Translations under genes and position numbers: made by a program | DNA from: an uncultured Pelagibacteraceae bacterium | GTDB taxonomy: Bacteria > Pseudomonadota > Alphaproteobacteria > Pelagibacterales > Pelagibacteraceae | Assembly: GCA_902597175.1 (NCBI GenBank) | Contig: CACJWN010000002.1 | Coordinates: 1-64,000 of the forward strand | Length of the DNA stretch: 64,000 nt | Direction: 5' to 3' | Notes under the pieces: generated by a model | The model's input: the letters and a program-made list of their open reading frames with translations, nothing else | The model's database searches: none | Told to the model about the DNA's origin: nothing | Shown: positions 35,050-44,256 of the stretch, piece by piece | Position numbering within the stretch: position 1 is the stretch's first letter | Layout: the number at the start of each line of letters is the position of its first letter

Positions 35050-35895
35050 ATGTCAGTTAGTAGAGATGATTTTAGTATAGCTTTTCGCTCCGCCCTTCTT
35101 CAAAGAGGAGGTGCACAAAAATTTTCTGTTCTATCGCTGATATTTTTAGCATTAATTATTTTTTTTCTAGATGTTTATGGAGCAAAGTTTACAAAACCTG
35201 TAAGAGGTTTTTTAAACGATGTAGTTTATCGAATAACTTTTTTAGCTTCTGCACCAACTAGATTCTTTCCTCAAGCAAGTAAAGATCTTACTAGTTATTT
35301 TAATGTCAAAACAGAAAATGAAAGATTAAAAGCAGAGATAGAAAAATATAAATCACTTGAACTTAATGTGGAATTTTTATCAGATGAAAATAAAAACTTA
35401 CAAAAAATTTTGGAAACAGAGTACTTTAATAAAAATCTCAGTAATATTGTATTGGCCAAAGTTTTAGTAGATAAAAATAGTCCTTTTTTAAAATCAATTA
35501 TAATTAATAAAGGCACCAGAACAGGTATTCTGAAGGGTATGCCGGTAACTCATAATAACTACCTAGTAGGAAGAATAGTTGAAACAAATTATCTATCTTC
35601 AAGAGTTTTGTTATTGAATGATTTAAATAGTCGAATTCCTGTTACACTTGATCAAGGTGCACAAGCAATACTTTCAGGTAGTGGGAAAAATAATCCAATA
35701 TTAGAATATTTACCAGAAGATTATAAAATTATTGATGAGATAAATGTATTTGCCTCAGGTAAAGATGGAATATTTTCACCAGGCACTCCAATCGGAATGA
35801 CTAATTTAGATGGTGAAGTTGAATTGTTTGTTGATCCAAATCAACTTTCTTTTGTAACAGTTAATTTGAGTGTTCAAAATGCAGGTAAATTATAA
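35050..35895 (+). CDS. mreC: MreC, rod-shape elongasome protein
   Basis: MreC is a bitopic membrane protein linking MreB to PBP2 and RodA. The 281 residues show a transmembrane segment (about residues 24-45), a coiled coil (ENERLKAEIEKYKSLE, about residues 93-120) and the periplasmic beta-domain with LAKVLVDKNSPFLKSIIINKG and GMPVTHNNYLVGRIVE. It overlaps mreD by one base. Confidence 0.94.
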   Translation: MSVSRDDFSIAFRSALLQRGGAQKFSVLSLIFLALIIFFLDVYGAKFTKPVRGFLNDVVYRITFLASAPTRFFPQASKDLTSYFNVKTENERLKAEIEKYKSLELNVEFLSDENKNLQKILETEYFNKNLSNIVLAKVLVDKNSPFLKSIIINKGTRTGILKGMPVTHNNYLVGRIVETNYLSSRVLLLNDLNSRIPVTLDQGAQAILSGSGKNNPILEYLPEDYKIIDEINVFASGKDGIFSPGTPIGMTNLDGEVELFVDPNQLSFVTVNLSVQNAGKL

Positions 35896-36407
35896 TGGCA
35901 AAACACTCTCTATTTTATAAAATTTACAATGCTGGACCAATATTACTTTTGTATTATCTTTGTATTAGTGAAGTAGACACAAATCTTGAAAAAGTATTTG
36001 AAATTTTTACTCTTAATTTTCAAATTATTCTAATTTATTTTTGGGTTTTAAAAAGACCAGAGATAATGGCTAATGGGCATATCTTTTTGGCAGGTTTAAT
36101 AAATGATGTGGTTATGGGTTATCCTTTAGGTATAAGCTCATTATCTTATTTAATTATCATTTTTGTAGGGACCTATGTGAGAAATAAAAGCGTGAATACA
36201 ACCATAGCATCAGATTGGTTTACTTTTTTAATGGCGATGATATTTTCAAATCTGTTATTTTTTTCTCTTTTAAATAATTTTTCAGATTTAGAATTTAGTT
36301 ACTCAAAAATTGGCTATAACATGTTTTTTACTCTTTTTATGTTTCCAATATTTTGGTTATTGTTCAACATTTATCAGATGTCACTAATAGGAAGCCGTGA
36401 TGCTTAA
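35895..36407 (+). CDS. mreD: MreD-like rod-shape membrane protein
   Basis: The 170-residue protein is almost entirely hydrophobic with about five membrane segments and sits between mreC and mrdA, the MreD position. The internal HIFLAGLINDVVMGYPLGISSL fits MreD. Sequence conservation in this family is low, so context carries the call. Confidence 0.88.
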   Translation: MAKHSLFYKIYNAGPILLLYYLCISEVDTNLEKVFEIFTLNFQIILIYFWVLKRPEIMANGHIFLAGLINDVVMGYPLGISSLSYLIIIFVGTYVRNKSVNTTIASDWFTFLMAMIFSNLLFFSLLNNFSDLEFSYSKIGYNMFFTLFMFPIFWLLFNIYQMSLIGSRDA

Positions 36408-38334
36408 TCAAAGTTCAGGTAATACAGTAATTAAATCAAAGTTAATTGGTCGTAGAATGTTTTTGCTTACCGCAGCTAAAGCAGTGGTAATGGTAGGCAT
36501 TATTGGTAGATTAGTTTCTTTACAGATTAACGAAAGATCAAAATATAAAACTTTATCTGATAAAAACAGGTTCAGAGAGTGGAAACTGGCACCTGAAAGA
36601 GGAGTAATAAAAGACTTTTTCGATAAAGAAATAGCATCAAATGAGCAAGTTTACCAGGTACACCTTATACCTGAAAATTCTAAAGATATAGAAAAACTTT
36701 TTGTAAGATTAAAAACAATTCTAAATTTAACAGATAAAAGATTGTTTTATTTAAAAAGAGTTATAGCCAAACAGAAACCGTGGGAGCCTATAATTGTTTC
36801 AGATAATATAACCTGGTCAGAATTTTCAAGATTAAATTTATTTTTACACGAATTAGAGGGAGTTAAGCCAGTTGTATCGGTTGCTAGAATGTATCCAGAT
36901 AACTCTTCAGCTCATATTTTAGGTTATGTTTCACAAGTAAGCGCAAAAGATCTTGAAACGAAAAAATACTTAAAAGATTTACATGTGCCTGGTATGAGTG
37001 TTGGAAAAACTGGACTAGAAAGAAAACTCGATGAAAAGATTATCGGTAAAATAGGATTTCAAAGATATGAAGTAAATGCTTTTGGAAAAAGAGTAAAACA
37101 AATTCAAATTAACGAAGGCCAAGCAGGAGCAAGTTATAAAACTACATTGGATTTTGAAGTTCAAAAATACACAAGCGAACTTTTAAAAGATAAGGCAGCA
37201 GCAGTATGTGTCATGGATGTGTTTAATGGAGATATAGTATCCATGGTATCTTCTCCTACTTTTGAGCCAAATGAATTTGTTCATGGCTTAGAAAAAAAGT
37301 ATTGGAATAGTCTTATTAAAAATGAATTAAGACCTTTAACAAACAAAACAATTTCAGGGTTATATCCGCCAGGTTCAACTATCAAAACTTTGGTTGCACT
37401 TAGCGCTTTAGAGAACGGAGTTATTAAACCTTTAGATACATTTAGATGCAAAGGTAAAATTGAACTTTATGGAGAAAAATTTCACTGTTGGGAAAAAGAA
37501 GGTCATGGAATAGTAAATTTGAGAAAAGGAATAAAAAGATCATGTGATGTTTATTTTTATGAAGTCGCCAGAAAATTGGGAGTTGATCGTCTATCTGAAA
37601 CAGCGAAAAATTTCGGATTGGGAAAAAAAGTACTTGATGGCTTCATAGAGGAAAGAGCAGGAGTTGTTCCTAATACTAAATGGAAGAAGAAGTTTATTGG
37701 ACAAAATTGGTATCTCGGAGAGACACTCCATTCTGGAATTGGTCAGGGTTATTTTCAAAGTACACCTTTACAATTATGTTTGATGACAGCCCAAATAGCT
37801 AATGGAGGATTTGAAATTAAACCAAGAATAATTTTTGACGAAAAAAATAATAGATTGAGAGATTATATTAAATATAAAAATGAAAATCCAAATGATCCAT
37901 TGCCCACAGATCTTTTGCTATCAAATTTTGAATTAAAACCTTTATTTAAAAATCAAGAGCATATAAATTTAATTAAAGATGCAATGTTTTCATCTTCAAA
38001 TGAACCTGGAGGAACTTCTTATAGACATCGGTGGGAAAACAAAAAATTTACGTTTGCAGGCAAGACAGGATCATCTCAAATAAAAAGATTTACAGAAGCG
38101 CAGCGAGAAGCGGAGGTTAAACAAGAAAGTCTTCCTTATAAAGATAGAGACCATGCTTTATTTGTAGCTTTTGCTCCTTACAATAATCCTCAGTACGCAA
38201 TAAGTGTTTTAGTAGAACATGGAGGATCAGGAGGTAAAGCTGCAGCTCCAATTGCAAAAAAAGTTATTAAAAAAGTATTAGAAAGACACGAATTAAGAAA
38301 AAAAATTAATAGTCTAATAGGAGAGTCTGTCTAA
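36400..38334 (+). CDS. mrdA: Penicillin-binding protein 2, elongasome transpeptidase
   Basis: PBP2 cross-links lateral-wall peptidoglycan with RodA. Seen in about 644 residues: an N-terminal membrane segment, the dimerisation domain, and the transpeptidase triad: SxxK in YPPGSTIKTL (about residues 324-333), S-C-D in IKRSCDVYFYE and KTG in FAGKTGSSQ. The track begins at GTG 36397; the immediately following ATG at 36400 is preferred. It overlaps mreD by 8 bases and rodA by one. Confidence 0.95.
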   Translation: MLNQSSGNTVIKSKLIGRRMFLLTAAKAVVMVGIIGRLVSLQINERSKYKTLSDKNRFREWKLAPERGVIKDFFDKEIASNEQVYQVHLIPENSKDIEKLFVRLKTILNLTDKRLFYLKRVIAKQKPWEPIIVSDNITWSEFSRLNLFLHELEGVKPVVSVARMYPDNSSAHILGYVSQVSAKDLETKKYLKDLHVPGMSVGKTGLERKLDEKIIGKIGFQRYEVNAFGKRVKQIQINEGQAGASYKTTLDFEVQKYTSELLKDKAAAVCVMDVFNGDIVSMVSSPTFEPNEFVHGLEKKYWNSLIKNELRPLTNKTISGLYPPGSTIKTLVALSALENGVIKPLDTFRCKGKIELYGEKFHCWEKEGHGIVNLRKGIKRSCDVYFYEVARKLGVDRLSETAKNFGLGKKVLDGFIEERAGVVPNTKWKKKFIGQNWYLGETLHSGIGQGYFQSTPLQLCLMTAQIANGGFEIKPRIIFDEKNNRLRDYIKYKNENPNDPLPTDLLLSNFELKPLFKNQEHINLIKDAMFSSSNEPGGTSYRHRWENKKFTFAGKTGSSQIKRFTEAQREAEVKQESLPYKDRDHALFVAFAPYNNPQYAISVLVEHGGSGGKAAAPIAKKVIKKVLERHELRKKINSLIGESV

Positions 38335-39458
38335 TGTTTAGATCAAGATCAATTCAATCTTCTCTTAGTTTAAAAGATAAAATTCTTTCTATAGATTACA
38401 TTTTAGTATTCTCAATTTTTATACTTGGGCTTGTGAGCATTTTAGCTATGTATTCTACTGACGGAGGAGAATTTAAATATCATACCAATAGTCACATTCT
38501 AAGATTCTTTGTTTTTTTTGGAATGTTTTTTGTTGCTTCATTTATACAAATTAGATTTTGGCACAGCCAAAGCTATCTAATTTATATTTTATTTTTTATT
38601 TTATTACTTGGAGTAAAATACTTTGGTTTGACTTCGTCAGGTTCAAAACGATGGCTTGATTTGTACTTTATGAATCTTCAACCTTCTGAATTAATGAAAA
38701 TTGGACTAATTTTATTTTTAGCTAAATACTATCACAGAATTTCAATTGAAAATATTAACCAGGTTAGGTATTTATTTCTACCTGTTGTAGTACTTATTTC
38801 TCCAATAATTTTGGTTGCAACACAACCTGATCTAGGAACATCTTTATTAATCGCTGCTGGTGGAATAACGGTAGCTTGGTTAGCTGGGGTAAGGGTAAAA
38901 TTTTTTGCGATCTCTGGTTTTGCTTTTCTTGCTTTATTACCAATAGCTATTTCATTTTTAAAACCATATCAAAAGTCAAGAATATTAACTTTTTTAAATC
39001 CTGAAAGAGATCCGCTTGGTGCTGGATATCAAATCATTCAATCTAAAATTGCTATTGGTTCAGGCGGTTTGTTTGGAAAAGGTTTCTTACAAGGTTCACA
39101 AAGTTATTTAGATTATTTGCCAGAAAAACATACCGATTTTATATTTACCTTATTTTCTGAAGAATTTGGATTTTTTGGATCACTTTTCATTCTATTGCTT
39201 TATGCTCTGATAGTTTGGAGAATAGTTAAAATTGGAAACGTGACACGAAGTAACTTTGGTAAATTATATTGTTATAGCTTTGCAACGGCATTTTTCATTT
39301 ATGTTGTTGTAAATATGATGATGGTGCTAGGTTTACTTCCAATAGTTGGATCTCCATTGCCTATTATGTCTTATGGAGGATCCTCAATGATGGCTATAAT
39401 GTTAGGTTTAGGAATAGCAATGTCCTGTAAAATTTACAAAGATACCCCTGTAAATTAA
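38334..39458 (+). CDS. rodA: RodA, elongasome SEDS peptidoglycan polymerase
   Basis: RodA is the SEDS glycosyltransferase working with PBP2. The 374 residues have about ten membrane segments, SGSKRWLDLYFMNLQPSELMKIG (about residues 102-124), TQPDLGTSL, HTDFIFTLFSEE and the C-terminal SPLPIMSYGGSSM. The gene order mreB-mreC-mreD-mrdA-rodA makes it RodA, in contrast to FtsW at the window start. Confidence 0.96.
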   Translation: MFRSRSIQSSLSLKDKILSIDYILVFSIFILGLVSILAMYSTDGGEFKYHTNSHILRFFVFFGMFFVASFIQIRFWHSQSYLIYILFFILLLGVKYFGLTSSGSKRWLDLYFMNLQPSELMKIGLILFLAKYYHRISIENINQVRYLFLPVVVLISPIILVATQPDLGTSLLIAAGGITVAWLAGVRVKFFAISGFAFLALLPIAISFLKPYQKSRILTFLNPERDPLGAGYQIIQSKIAIGSGGLFGKGFLQGSQSYLDYLPEKHTDFIFTLFSEEFGFFGSLFILLLYALIVWRIVKIGNVTRSNFGKLYCYSFATAFFIYVVVNMMMVLGLLPIVGSPLPIMSYGGSSMMAIMLGLGIAMSCKIYKDTPVN

Positions 39459-39522
39459 ACCTATTTTGGTCAAATTTGATTTTATTATCATCTTGTATAA
39501 TATGTTGTTTGGTGGTTAATTT

Positions 39523-39990
39523 ATGAAAAATATTATGTTTGGTGATAAGAAAAAAAAACTTACAGACTCAGAAAGATCTTTAATTAGTGAAACAGTAAGC
39601 ATAGAGGGCACTATTAATAGCTCAGGTGCTATAGATGTGGCTGGATTAATAAAAGGTCCGGTGTATTCCAAAGAGATTATAATAAGAGAAACTGGATCTA
39701 TCACTGGCACAATAGAGGGCGATCACGTTGAAATTCATGGACATCTTGATGGAAAAGTTTCAGGCCAGGATGTAGTAATTGGTTCAACGGGAACGGTTAA
39801 AGGCGATATTGAATTTGGAAACAATTTAAAAACAGAGAACGGTGCAGATATAGATGGCTATATCAAAAAAACAAATAAATCTAAATCTACACTAACAGGT
39901 GACTTCTTATTCAAGAAGAAAGACAAAAAAGATTCTACAGAAAATTCAGAGGAACGACCAGAAGTTGTTAATAAAGAGGCCTTAGCCTAA
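39523..39990 (+). CDS. Bactofilin-family cytoskeletal protein
   Basis: The 155-residue protein consists of a short basic N-terminus, a right-handed beta-helix core with regular glycine-containing turns (SIEGTINSSGAIDVAGLIKG, then GSITGTIEGDHVEIHGHLDGKV) and a charged C-terminal tail. Bactofilins polymerise without nucleotide and often assist local wall modelling, which fits the position next to the elongasome operon. A TATAAT at 39496-39501 suggests its own promoter. Confidence 0.88.
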   Translation: MKNIMFGDKKKKLTDSERSLISETVSIEGTINSSGAIDVAGLIKGPVYSKEIIIRETGSITGTIEGDHVEIHGHLDGKVSGQDVVIGSTGTVKGDIEFGNNLKTENGADIDGYIKKTNKSKSTLTGDFLFKKKDKKDSTENSEERPEVVNKEALA

Positions 39991-40035
39991 TCTACCGCAC
40001 TACTATTTTTTTGAACATTGAAATATAATTTCCTA

Positions 40036-41295
40036 ATGGAAAATTATAAATGTAAATCAGTTGGAATAATAGGTTCTGGAATTCAAGGTGTTTGCACAGG
40101 TTTACAACTTATAAAAAAAGGAATCCCTGTCACAATTTTCGATCGTCAAGATCCTTTATCTCAAGATTTTAAACCAGCCTCATATGGAAACGCTGGGCAT
40201 TTTTCACCTTACGCTGTTTTACAACTCAATCGTCCCGATATTTTATTTGATGTTCCCAAGATGCTCTTCAGTTCTTATGGACCTTTAGCCTTAAAATGGA
40301 ATTACGTCCCTAAAATGTTAAATTGGTTTTTTTACTATTTAAAAAACTGCAATAAAAAATCTATGATACATACTGCTAAAAATATGCATCAAATTCTAAG
40401 TCTATCAAATGATGCCTATGAGGAAATTTTCCAAGAAATAGATACGAATGGATTAGTTGAAAAAAAAGGCATAATTTATGTTTGGACAAATAAAAATCTA
40501 AAAAGTAGAAATTTAGAAATAAAAGTTCGCGATGAACTTGGAATTAAGCAAAAACTATTATCACAAAAAGAAGTTTTAGAATTAGAGCCTAATTTAAACC
40601 CAGTTTTTGATGCTGGTGTTATCTTTGAGTATGCTATGCACGCTAGAGATCCACATGGAATACTAAAACAAATTTTTAAATTGTTTTTAAAAAGAGGTGG
40701 AAAATTTATTCAAACGAATATTAAAAGTATTGAGCAGTCTAAAAATGATGAAACTATAATTAGATCAGAAAATGAGGAATATAAATTTGAAAAATCTGTT
40801 GTAGCCTCAGGAGCTTTCTCTAAAAAATTTACAGATCAGCTAGGAGAAAAAATCCCATTAGATACCGAAAGAGGTTATCATGTGCATTTTAAAGGACAAG
40901 AAAAATTGATATCAAGACCAGTAATTTTCTTAGACAGAGGCTTTGGAATGACACCTATGAATCAAGGACTTAGAGCAGTAGGCACTGTAGAACTAGGCGG
41001 GACTGAAAATCCTTTATCAAAAAAACGAATTGATTATATAATCAAATGCGCGAAAGAACTTCTTCCACAACTAGGAGTCCACGAAGATGAGTGGTTAGGA
41101 TTTAGGCCTACTCTACCAGATTTTTTACCAATACTTGGACCATCCTTAAAAAATAAAAACATTATCTATGCTTTTGGGCATCAACATTTAGGCTGGACTT
41201 TAGGAGCTATTACAGGCAAAATTGTATCAGGTATTGTTGCTGGAGAAAAAACAAATTTAGATTTATCTCCATACAGTTCAAAAAGATTTAATTAG
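40036..41295 (+). CDS. FAD-dependent amino-acid oxidoreductase (DadA-like)
   Basis: This is a DAO-fold flavoenzyme similar to D-amino acid dehydrogenase. Seen: VGIIGSGIQGVCTGLQLIKKG (FAD Rossmann, near the N-terminus), the YGNAGHFSPYAV segment characteristic of DadA-type proteins, WLGFRPTLPDFLPILG and a C-terminal FGHQHLGWTLG. The track start is TTG at 40018; the ATG at 40036 directly precedes the Rossmann strand and is preferred (419 residues). The substrate is likely a D-amino acid or hydroxyproline-like compound, not proven. Confidence 0.85.
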   Translation: MENYKCKSVGIIGSGIQGVCTGLQLIKKGIPVTIFDRQDPLSQDFKPASYGNAGHFSPYAVLQLNRPDILFDVPKMLFSSYGPLALKWNYVPKMLNWFFYYLKNCNKKSMIHTAKNMHQILSLSNDAYEEIFQEIDTNGLVEKKGIIYVWTNKNLKSRNLEIKVRDELGIKQKLLSQKEVLELEPNLNPVFDAGVIFEYAMHARDPHGILKQIFKLFLKRGGKFIQTNIKSIEQSKNDETIIRSENEEYKFEKSVVASGAFSKKFTDQLGEKIPLDTERGYHVHFKGQEKLISRPVIFLDRGFGMTPMNQGLRAVGTVELGGTENPLSKKRIDYIIKCAKELLPQLGVHEDEWLGFRPTLPDFLPILGPSLKNKNIIYAFGHQHLGWTLGAITGKIVSGIVAGEKTNLDLSPYSSKRFN

Positions 41296-41301
41296 AAAAT
41301 T

Positions 41302-42192
41302 TTGTCAAAAAATTATTTAGCTTATACTTTTCTTACATTAGCGGCTTTATTCTGGTCAGGAAACTTCATTATTGGAAAATTTGCTACTTTATTTGAGGTG
41401 CCACCTCTTACTTTAAATTTTCTAAGATGGGTCATGGTATGGTTTATTTTAATTCCTTTCACAATAAAAGAAATTTTAGCAAAGAAAAACTATATTAAAG
41501 AAAATTTTTTTGCCATTGGTATCATGGGAATATTATCAATCAGTACTTTTAATTCTGTAGTGTATTTTGCCTTAAATTTTACTCAAGTTATAAATGCAGT
41601 TTTAATGTTGGCTGCTATTCCACCCATGATAATAATTTTTTCTACACTTATGAAAATTGAAAAAACAAATATGTTTCAATTATCTGGATTGTTACTATCA
41701 ATATTTGGAGTTGCAACAATTATATCAAATGCAGATATTCAAAAAATAATTTCTTTAAATTTTAATAAAGGAGATATATGGATGCTAGTTTGTGTTTTGA
41801 GCTGGTCATTATATTCAACTTTACTCAAAAAAAATAAATTTAAATTATCTCAATTTTCTTTAATCCAAATTATGGTAACTGTGGGATTAATATTTTTAGT
41901 TCCACAATTTTTATATGAGCAATCAATCGGATTAGACGTAAAAATAAATAAAGCTTCTATATTAATTTTAATTTATGTAGTTATCTTTCCTGCGATCGCA
42001 GCTTACTATTGTTGGCAAAAAGCTATAGAATTAATAGGGCCTAACAGATCATCGATGTTTATTCAGTTAATGCCACTTTTCAGTGCATTAATGGCAATTA
42101 TAATTTTCAAAGAAAAATTTCAATTATTCCATTTTATTGGAGCATCCTTTATTATATCTGGTATTTATTTATCAAATAGGAAAACTCAATGA
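41302..42192 (+). CDS. EamA/DMT-superfamily transporter
   Basis: The 296-residue protein has ten hydrophobic segments in two EamA repeats, starting FLTLAALFWSGNFIIGKFA and, in the second half, DIWMLVCVLSWSLYSTLLKK. Such proteins export amino acids or metabolites. The start is TTG at 41302, six bases after the oxidase gene; no earlier in-frame ATG gives the family N-terminus. It overlaps the dehydrogenase by 4 bases, so the three genes form one operon. Confidence 0.85.
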   Translation: MSKNYLAYTFLTLAALFWSGNFIIGKFATLFEVPPLTLNFLRWVMVWFILIPFTIKEILAKKNYIKENFFAIGIMGILSISTFNSVVYFALNFTQVINAVLMLAAIPPMIIIFSTLMKIEKTNMFQLSGLLLSIFGVATIISNADIQKIISLNFNKGDIWMLVCVLSWSLYSTLLKKNKFKLSQFSLIQIMVTVGLIFLVPQFLYEQSIGLDVKINKASILILIYVVIFPAIAAYYCWQKAIELIGPNRSSMFIQLMPLFSALMAIIIFKEKFQLFHFIGASFIISGIYLSNRKTQ

Positions 42193-43139
42193 TTAAAGTT
42201 GCAGTACTGGACGATTATCAAAGTGTCTTTGAAGAGATTATTGATATAGAAAAATTTAAGAATAAATTTGACTTTAAAATTTTTAATGAGGCCTTCAACG
42301 ATGAAAATGAAGCTATTGAAGCCTTGGAGGAATTTGAAGTATTATTCATTATGCGAGAAAGAACACCCATCACAAAAAGTTTATTAGAAAATTTACCAAA
42401 TCTTAAATACATAATGACTTCAGGTATGCGTAATAATTCAATTAGTTTAGATGTAACGAAAAAAAAAGGTATTTTGGTGTGTGGAACTGAAATAAATCCA
42501 AATCCAGCAGCTGAGATTACATGGACTTTGATATTAGGTCTTTTAAGAAACGTTAAGCAAGAAATTGATAATATGTTTCAAGGATATTGGCAGACTACTA
42601 TTGGTTCAGAATTAAAAGGTAAAATGTTGGGAGTAATAGGCCTGGGAAAAATTGGAACGCAAGTCGCAAAGGTAGGCAAAGCTTTTGGAATGGAAGTTTG
42701 CGCTTGGAGTGAAAATCTAAATTTATCTCACGCTAATGAACTTGGTGTATTACCTATGAGTAAAGAAGATTTACTTAAAAATTCAGATATAATTTCTATT
42801 CATTTAGTTTTAGGTGAAAGATATAAAAACTTAATTACAAAAAAAGAGATTGAAATGATGAAAAAAACTAGTTTTCTAATCAATACTTCAAGAGGCCCAA
42901 TCATTAATGAAAACGATTTAGTAGAAGCTTTAAAAGATGAAAAAATAGCTGGTGTTGGTTTAGACGTTTATAATAAAGAACCTCTTCCGCAAGATCATAA
43001 ACTTCGATTTTTTCCAAATGCTTTATTATTACCTCATATCGGTTACGTGACTGCTGAAAATTACTCAAAATTTTATTCGCAAATGATTGAAAATTTAGAA
43101 AGTTGTCTAGAAAACAAGCCTATAAGGGTAATCTCATAA
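42189..43139 (+). CDS. D-2-hydroxyacid dehydrogenase family protein
   Basis: The 316-residue NAD(P)-dependent enzyme has the GVIGLGKIGTQVAKVGKAFGM nucleotide fold (about residues 147-167), the catalytic Arg in INTSRGPIINENDLVEAL (about residue 237), Glu in GVGLDVYNKEPLP and His in LLLPHIGYVT. It reduces a 2-oxoacid or oxidises a D-2-hydroxyacid. With the upstream amino-acid oxidase, which makes 2-oxoacids, a linked catabolic route is plausible. Confidence 0.88.
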   Translation: MIKVAVLDDYQSVFEEIIDIEKFKNKFDFKIFNEAFNDENEAIEALEEFEVLFIMRERTPITKSLLENLPNLKYIMTSGMRNNSISLDVTKKKGILVCGTEINPNPAAEITWTLILGLLRNVKQEIDNMFQGYWQTTIGSELKGKMLGVIGLGKIGTQVAKVGKAFGMEVCAWSENLNLSHANELGVLPMSKEDLLKNSDIISIHLVLGERYKNLITKKEIEMMKKTSFLINTSRGPIINENDLVEALKDEKIAGVGLDVYNKEPLPQDHKLRFFPNALLLPHIGYVTAENYSKFYSQMIENLESCLENKPIRVIS

Positions 43140-43246
43140 AAAAGCACTTCCATCACAGGTTGTATTATATAAACTCATTTTGAGTGATTCGTTTGTTTTA
43201 TAACGAACAAATCTCTGCTTAAATTAGGGAAATTATAAGAGGGAGA

Positions 43247-43651
43247 ATGAAAAAAATTTTAGGTTGTTTGCTCGGACTCACTTTACTAACTGGTTGCGCA
43301 GAGTCACTAGCTCTATTAGGACCTACCTCTACCGCAGTAACCGGTGGAAAAATTACACAATCAGCTTTTTCTACAGCAGTAAATTATGGAGTAAAAAAAC
43401 AAACTGGAAAAAGTGCGATGGAACATGTGATGACATACGCTGAAGAAATGAGTCCACAGAAAAAAAAGAAAGAGCCCTGCCTATCATTTGCTGAGAAAAC
43501 TAACTCAGAAATTTGTGCTATTGTGAAAACGCAATTAAAAATAACTAAATCGAAGATCTTAGAAATATCAAAAGAAAAATCTTTAAAAGATCTTACATCA
43601 TCACTTCAGTCCAAAATAAATAAAAAATCTAAAATTAAGTACATAGATTAA
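43247..43651 (+). CDS. Small lipoprotein A, paralogue of next gene
   Basis: The 134-residue protein has a lipoprotein signal peptide (MKKILGCLLGLTLLTGC, lipobox LTGC) followed by AESLALLGPTSTAVTGGK, AVNYGVKKQTGKSAMEHV and a lysine-rich tail. I do not recognise the family. An AGAGGGAGA ribosome binding site precedes the ATG. It resembles the following protein over the first 80 residues, indicating tandem duplication. Confidence 0.7.
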   Translation: MKKILGCLLGLTLLTGCAESLALLGPTSTAVTGGKITQSAFSTAVNYGVKKQTGKSAMEHVMTYAEEMSPQKKKKEPCLSFAEKTNSEICAIVKTQLKITKSKILEISKEKSLKDLTSSLQSKINKKSKIKYID

Positions 43652-43689
43652 CAAATCTTAAACGAAATCAGTCTAGCCAATTTAAGGTC

Positions 43690-43718
43690 TTGACAACCAT
43701 GGGTTGTGTTAATAAAAC
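43690..43718 (+). promoter_or_regulatory. Promoter of lipoprotein B with inverted repeat
   Basis: TTGACA (43690-43695), a 17-base spacer and TAAAAC (43713-43718). The inverted repeat CAACCATGGGTTG (43694-43706) lies in the spacer and overlaps the -35 box, a possible operator. Confidence 0.45.
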
Positions 43719-43787
43719 TAATGCGCTCACAATTAACTTTTAATTAACGATGAAGCAGATATGAACCAAGTAAAACAAATTTCAAAC

Positions 43788-44195
43788 ATGAAAAAAATAT
43801 TGATTTTATTATCAACGATTTTCTTACTTAATGGGTGTGCTGAATCTTTAGCGTTGCTCGGTACTGGCACGTCTAACGGAAAAATATTGCAGTCTTCTCT
43901 TAATTCAGCAGTAAGTTATGGAGTTAAAAAACAAACAGGAAAAACTCCTTTGGAACACGTTATTGCTTACGCAGAAGAAAAAAATCCTCAGAAAAAAAAA
44001 GAAACCTGCATTTCTTCATTTGAAATAACAAGATCTGAATTTTGCACGATTATTAAAAAACAAATTAAGTCTAAAAGCACTGATATGATGGAAAAGACTA
44101 CAGAAATTGCTAAAGAATATCCAAAAAATATAATTAAAGAAATATCTAAGATTGAAAAGATAGCCAAAAAATCAGTTATTTATAATAGAAGGTAA
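43788..44195 (+). CDS. Small lipoprotein B, tandem paralogue
   Basis: The protein repeats the layout of its neighbour: MKKILILLSTIFLLNGC signal peptide, AESLALLGTGTSNGKILQSSLN, SYGVKKQTGKTPLEHVIAYAEE, two conserved cysteines in the second half and a basic tail. The track starts at 43761; the ATG at 43788 begins the signal peptide directly, though neither has a strong ribosome binding site. Its own promoter at 43690 suggests separate control from copy A. Confidence 0.68.
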   Translation: MKKILILLSTIFLLNGCAESLALLGTGTSNGKILQSSLNSAVSYGVKKQTGKTPLEHVIAYAEEKNPQKKKETCISSFEITRSEFCTIIKKQIKSKSTDMMEKTTEIAKEYPKNIIKEISKIEKIAKKSVIYNRR

Positions 44196-44216
44196 AATTA
44201 ATTTTTTCTTAAAAGA

Positions 44217-44243
44217 TGGCCCCAATACAAATAATTGGGACCA
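44217..44243. terminator. Bidirectional terminator between lipoprotein B and metY
   Basis: TGGCCCCAAT and ATTGGGACCA form a 10-position stem with one mismatch around a 7-base loop. T-rich stretches follow on both strands (TTATTTTTT on +, CTTTTAAG on -). It separates convergent genes. Confidence 0.65.
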
Positions 44244-44256
44244 CCTTGATTATTTT

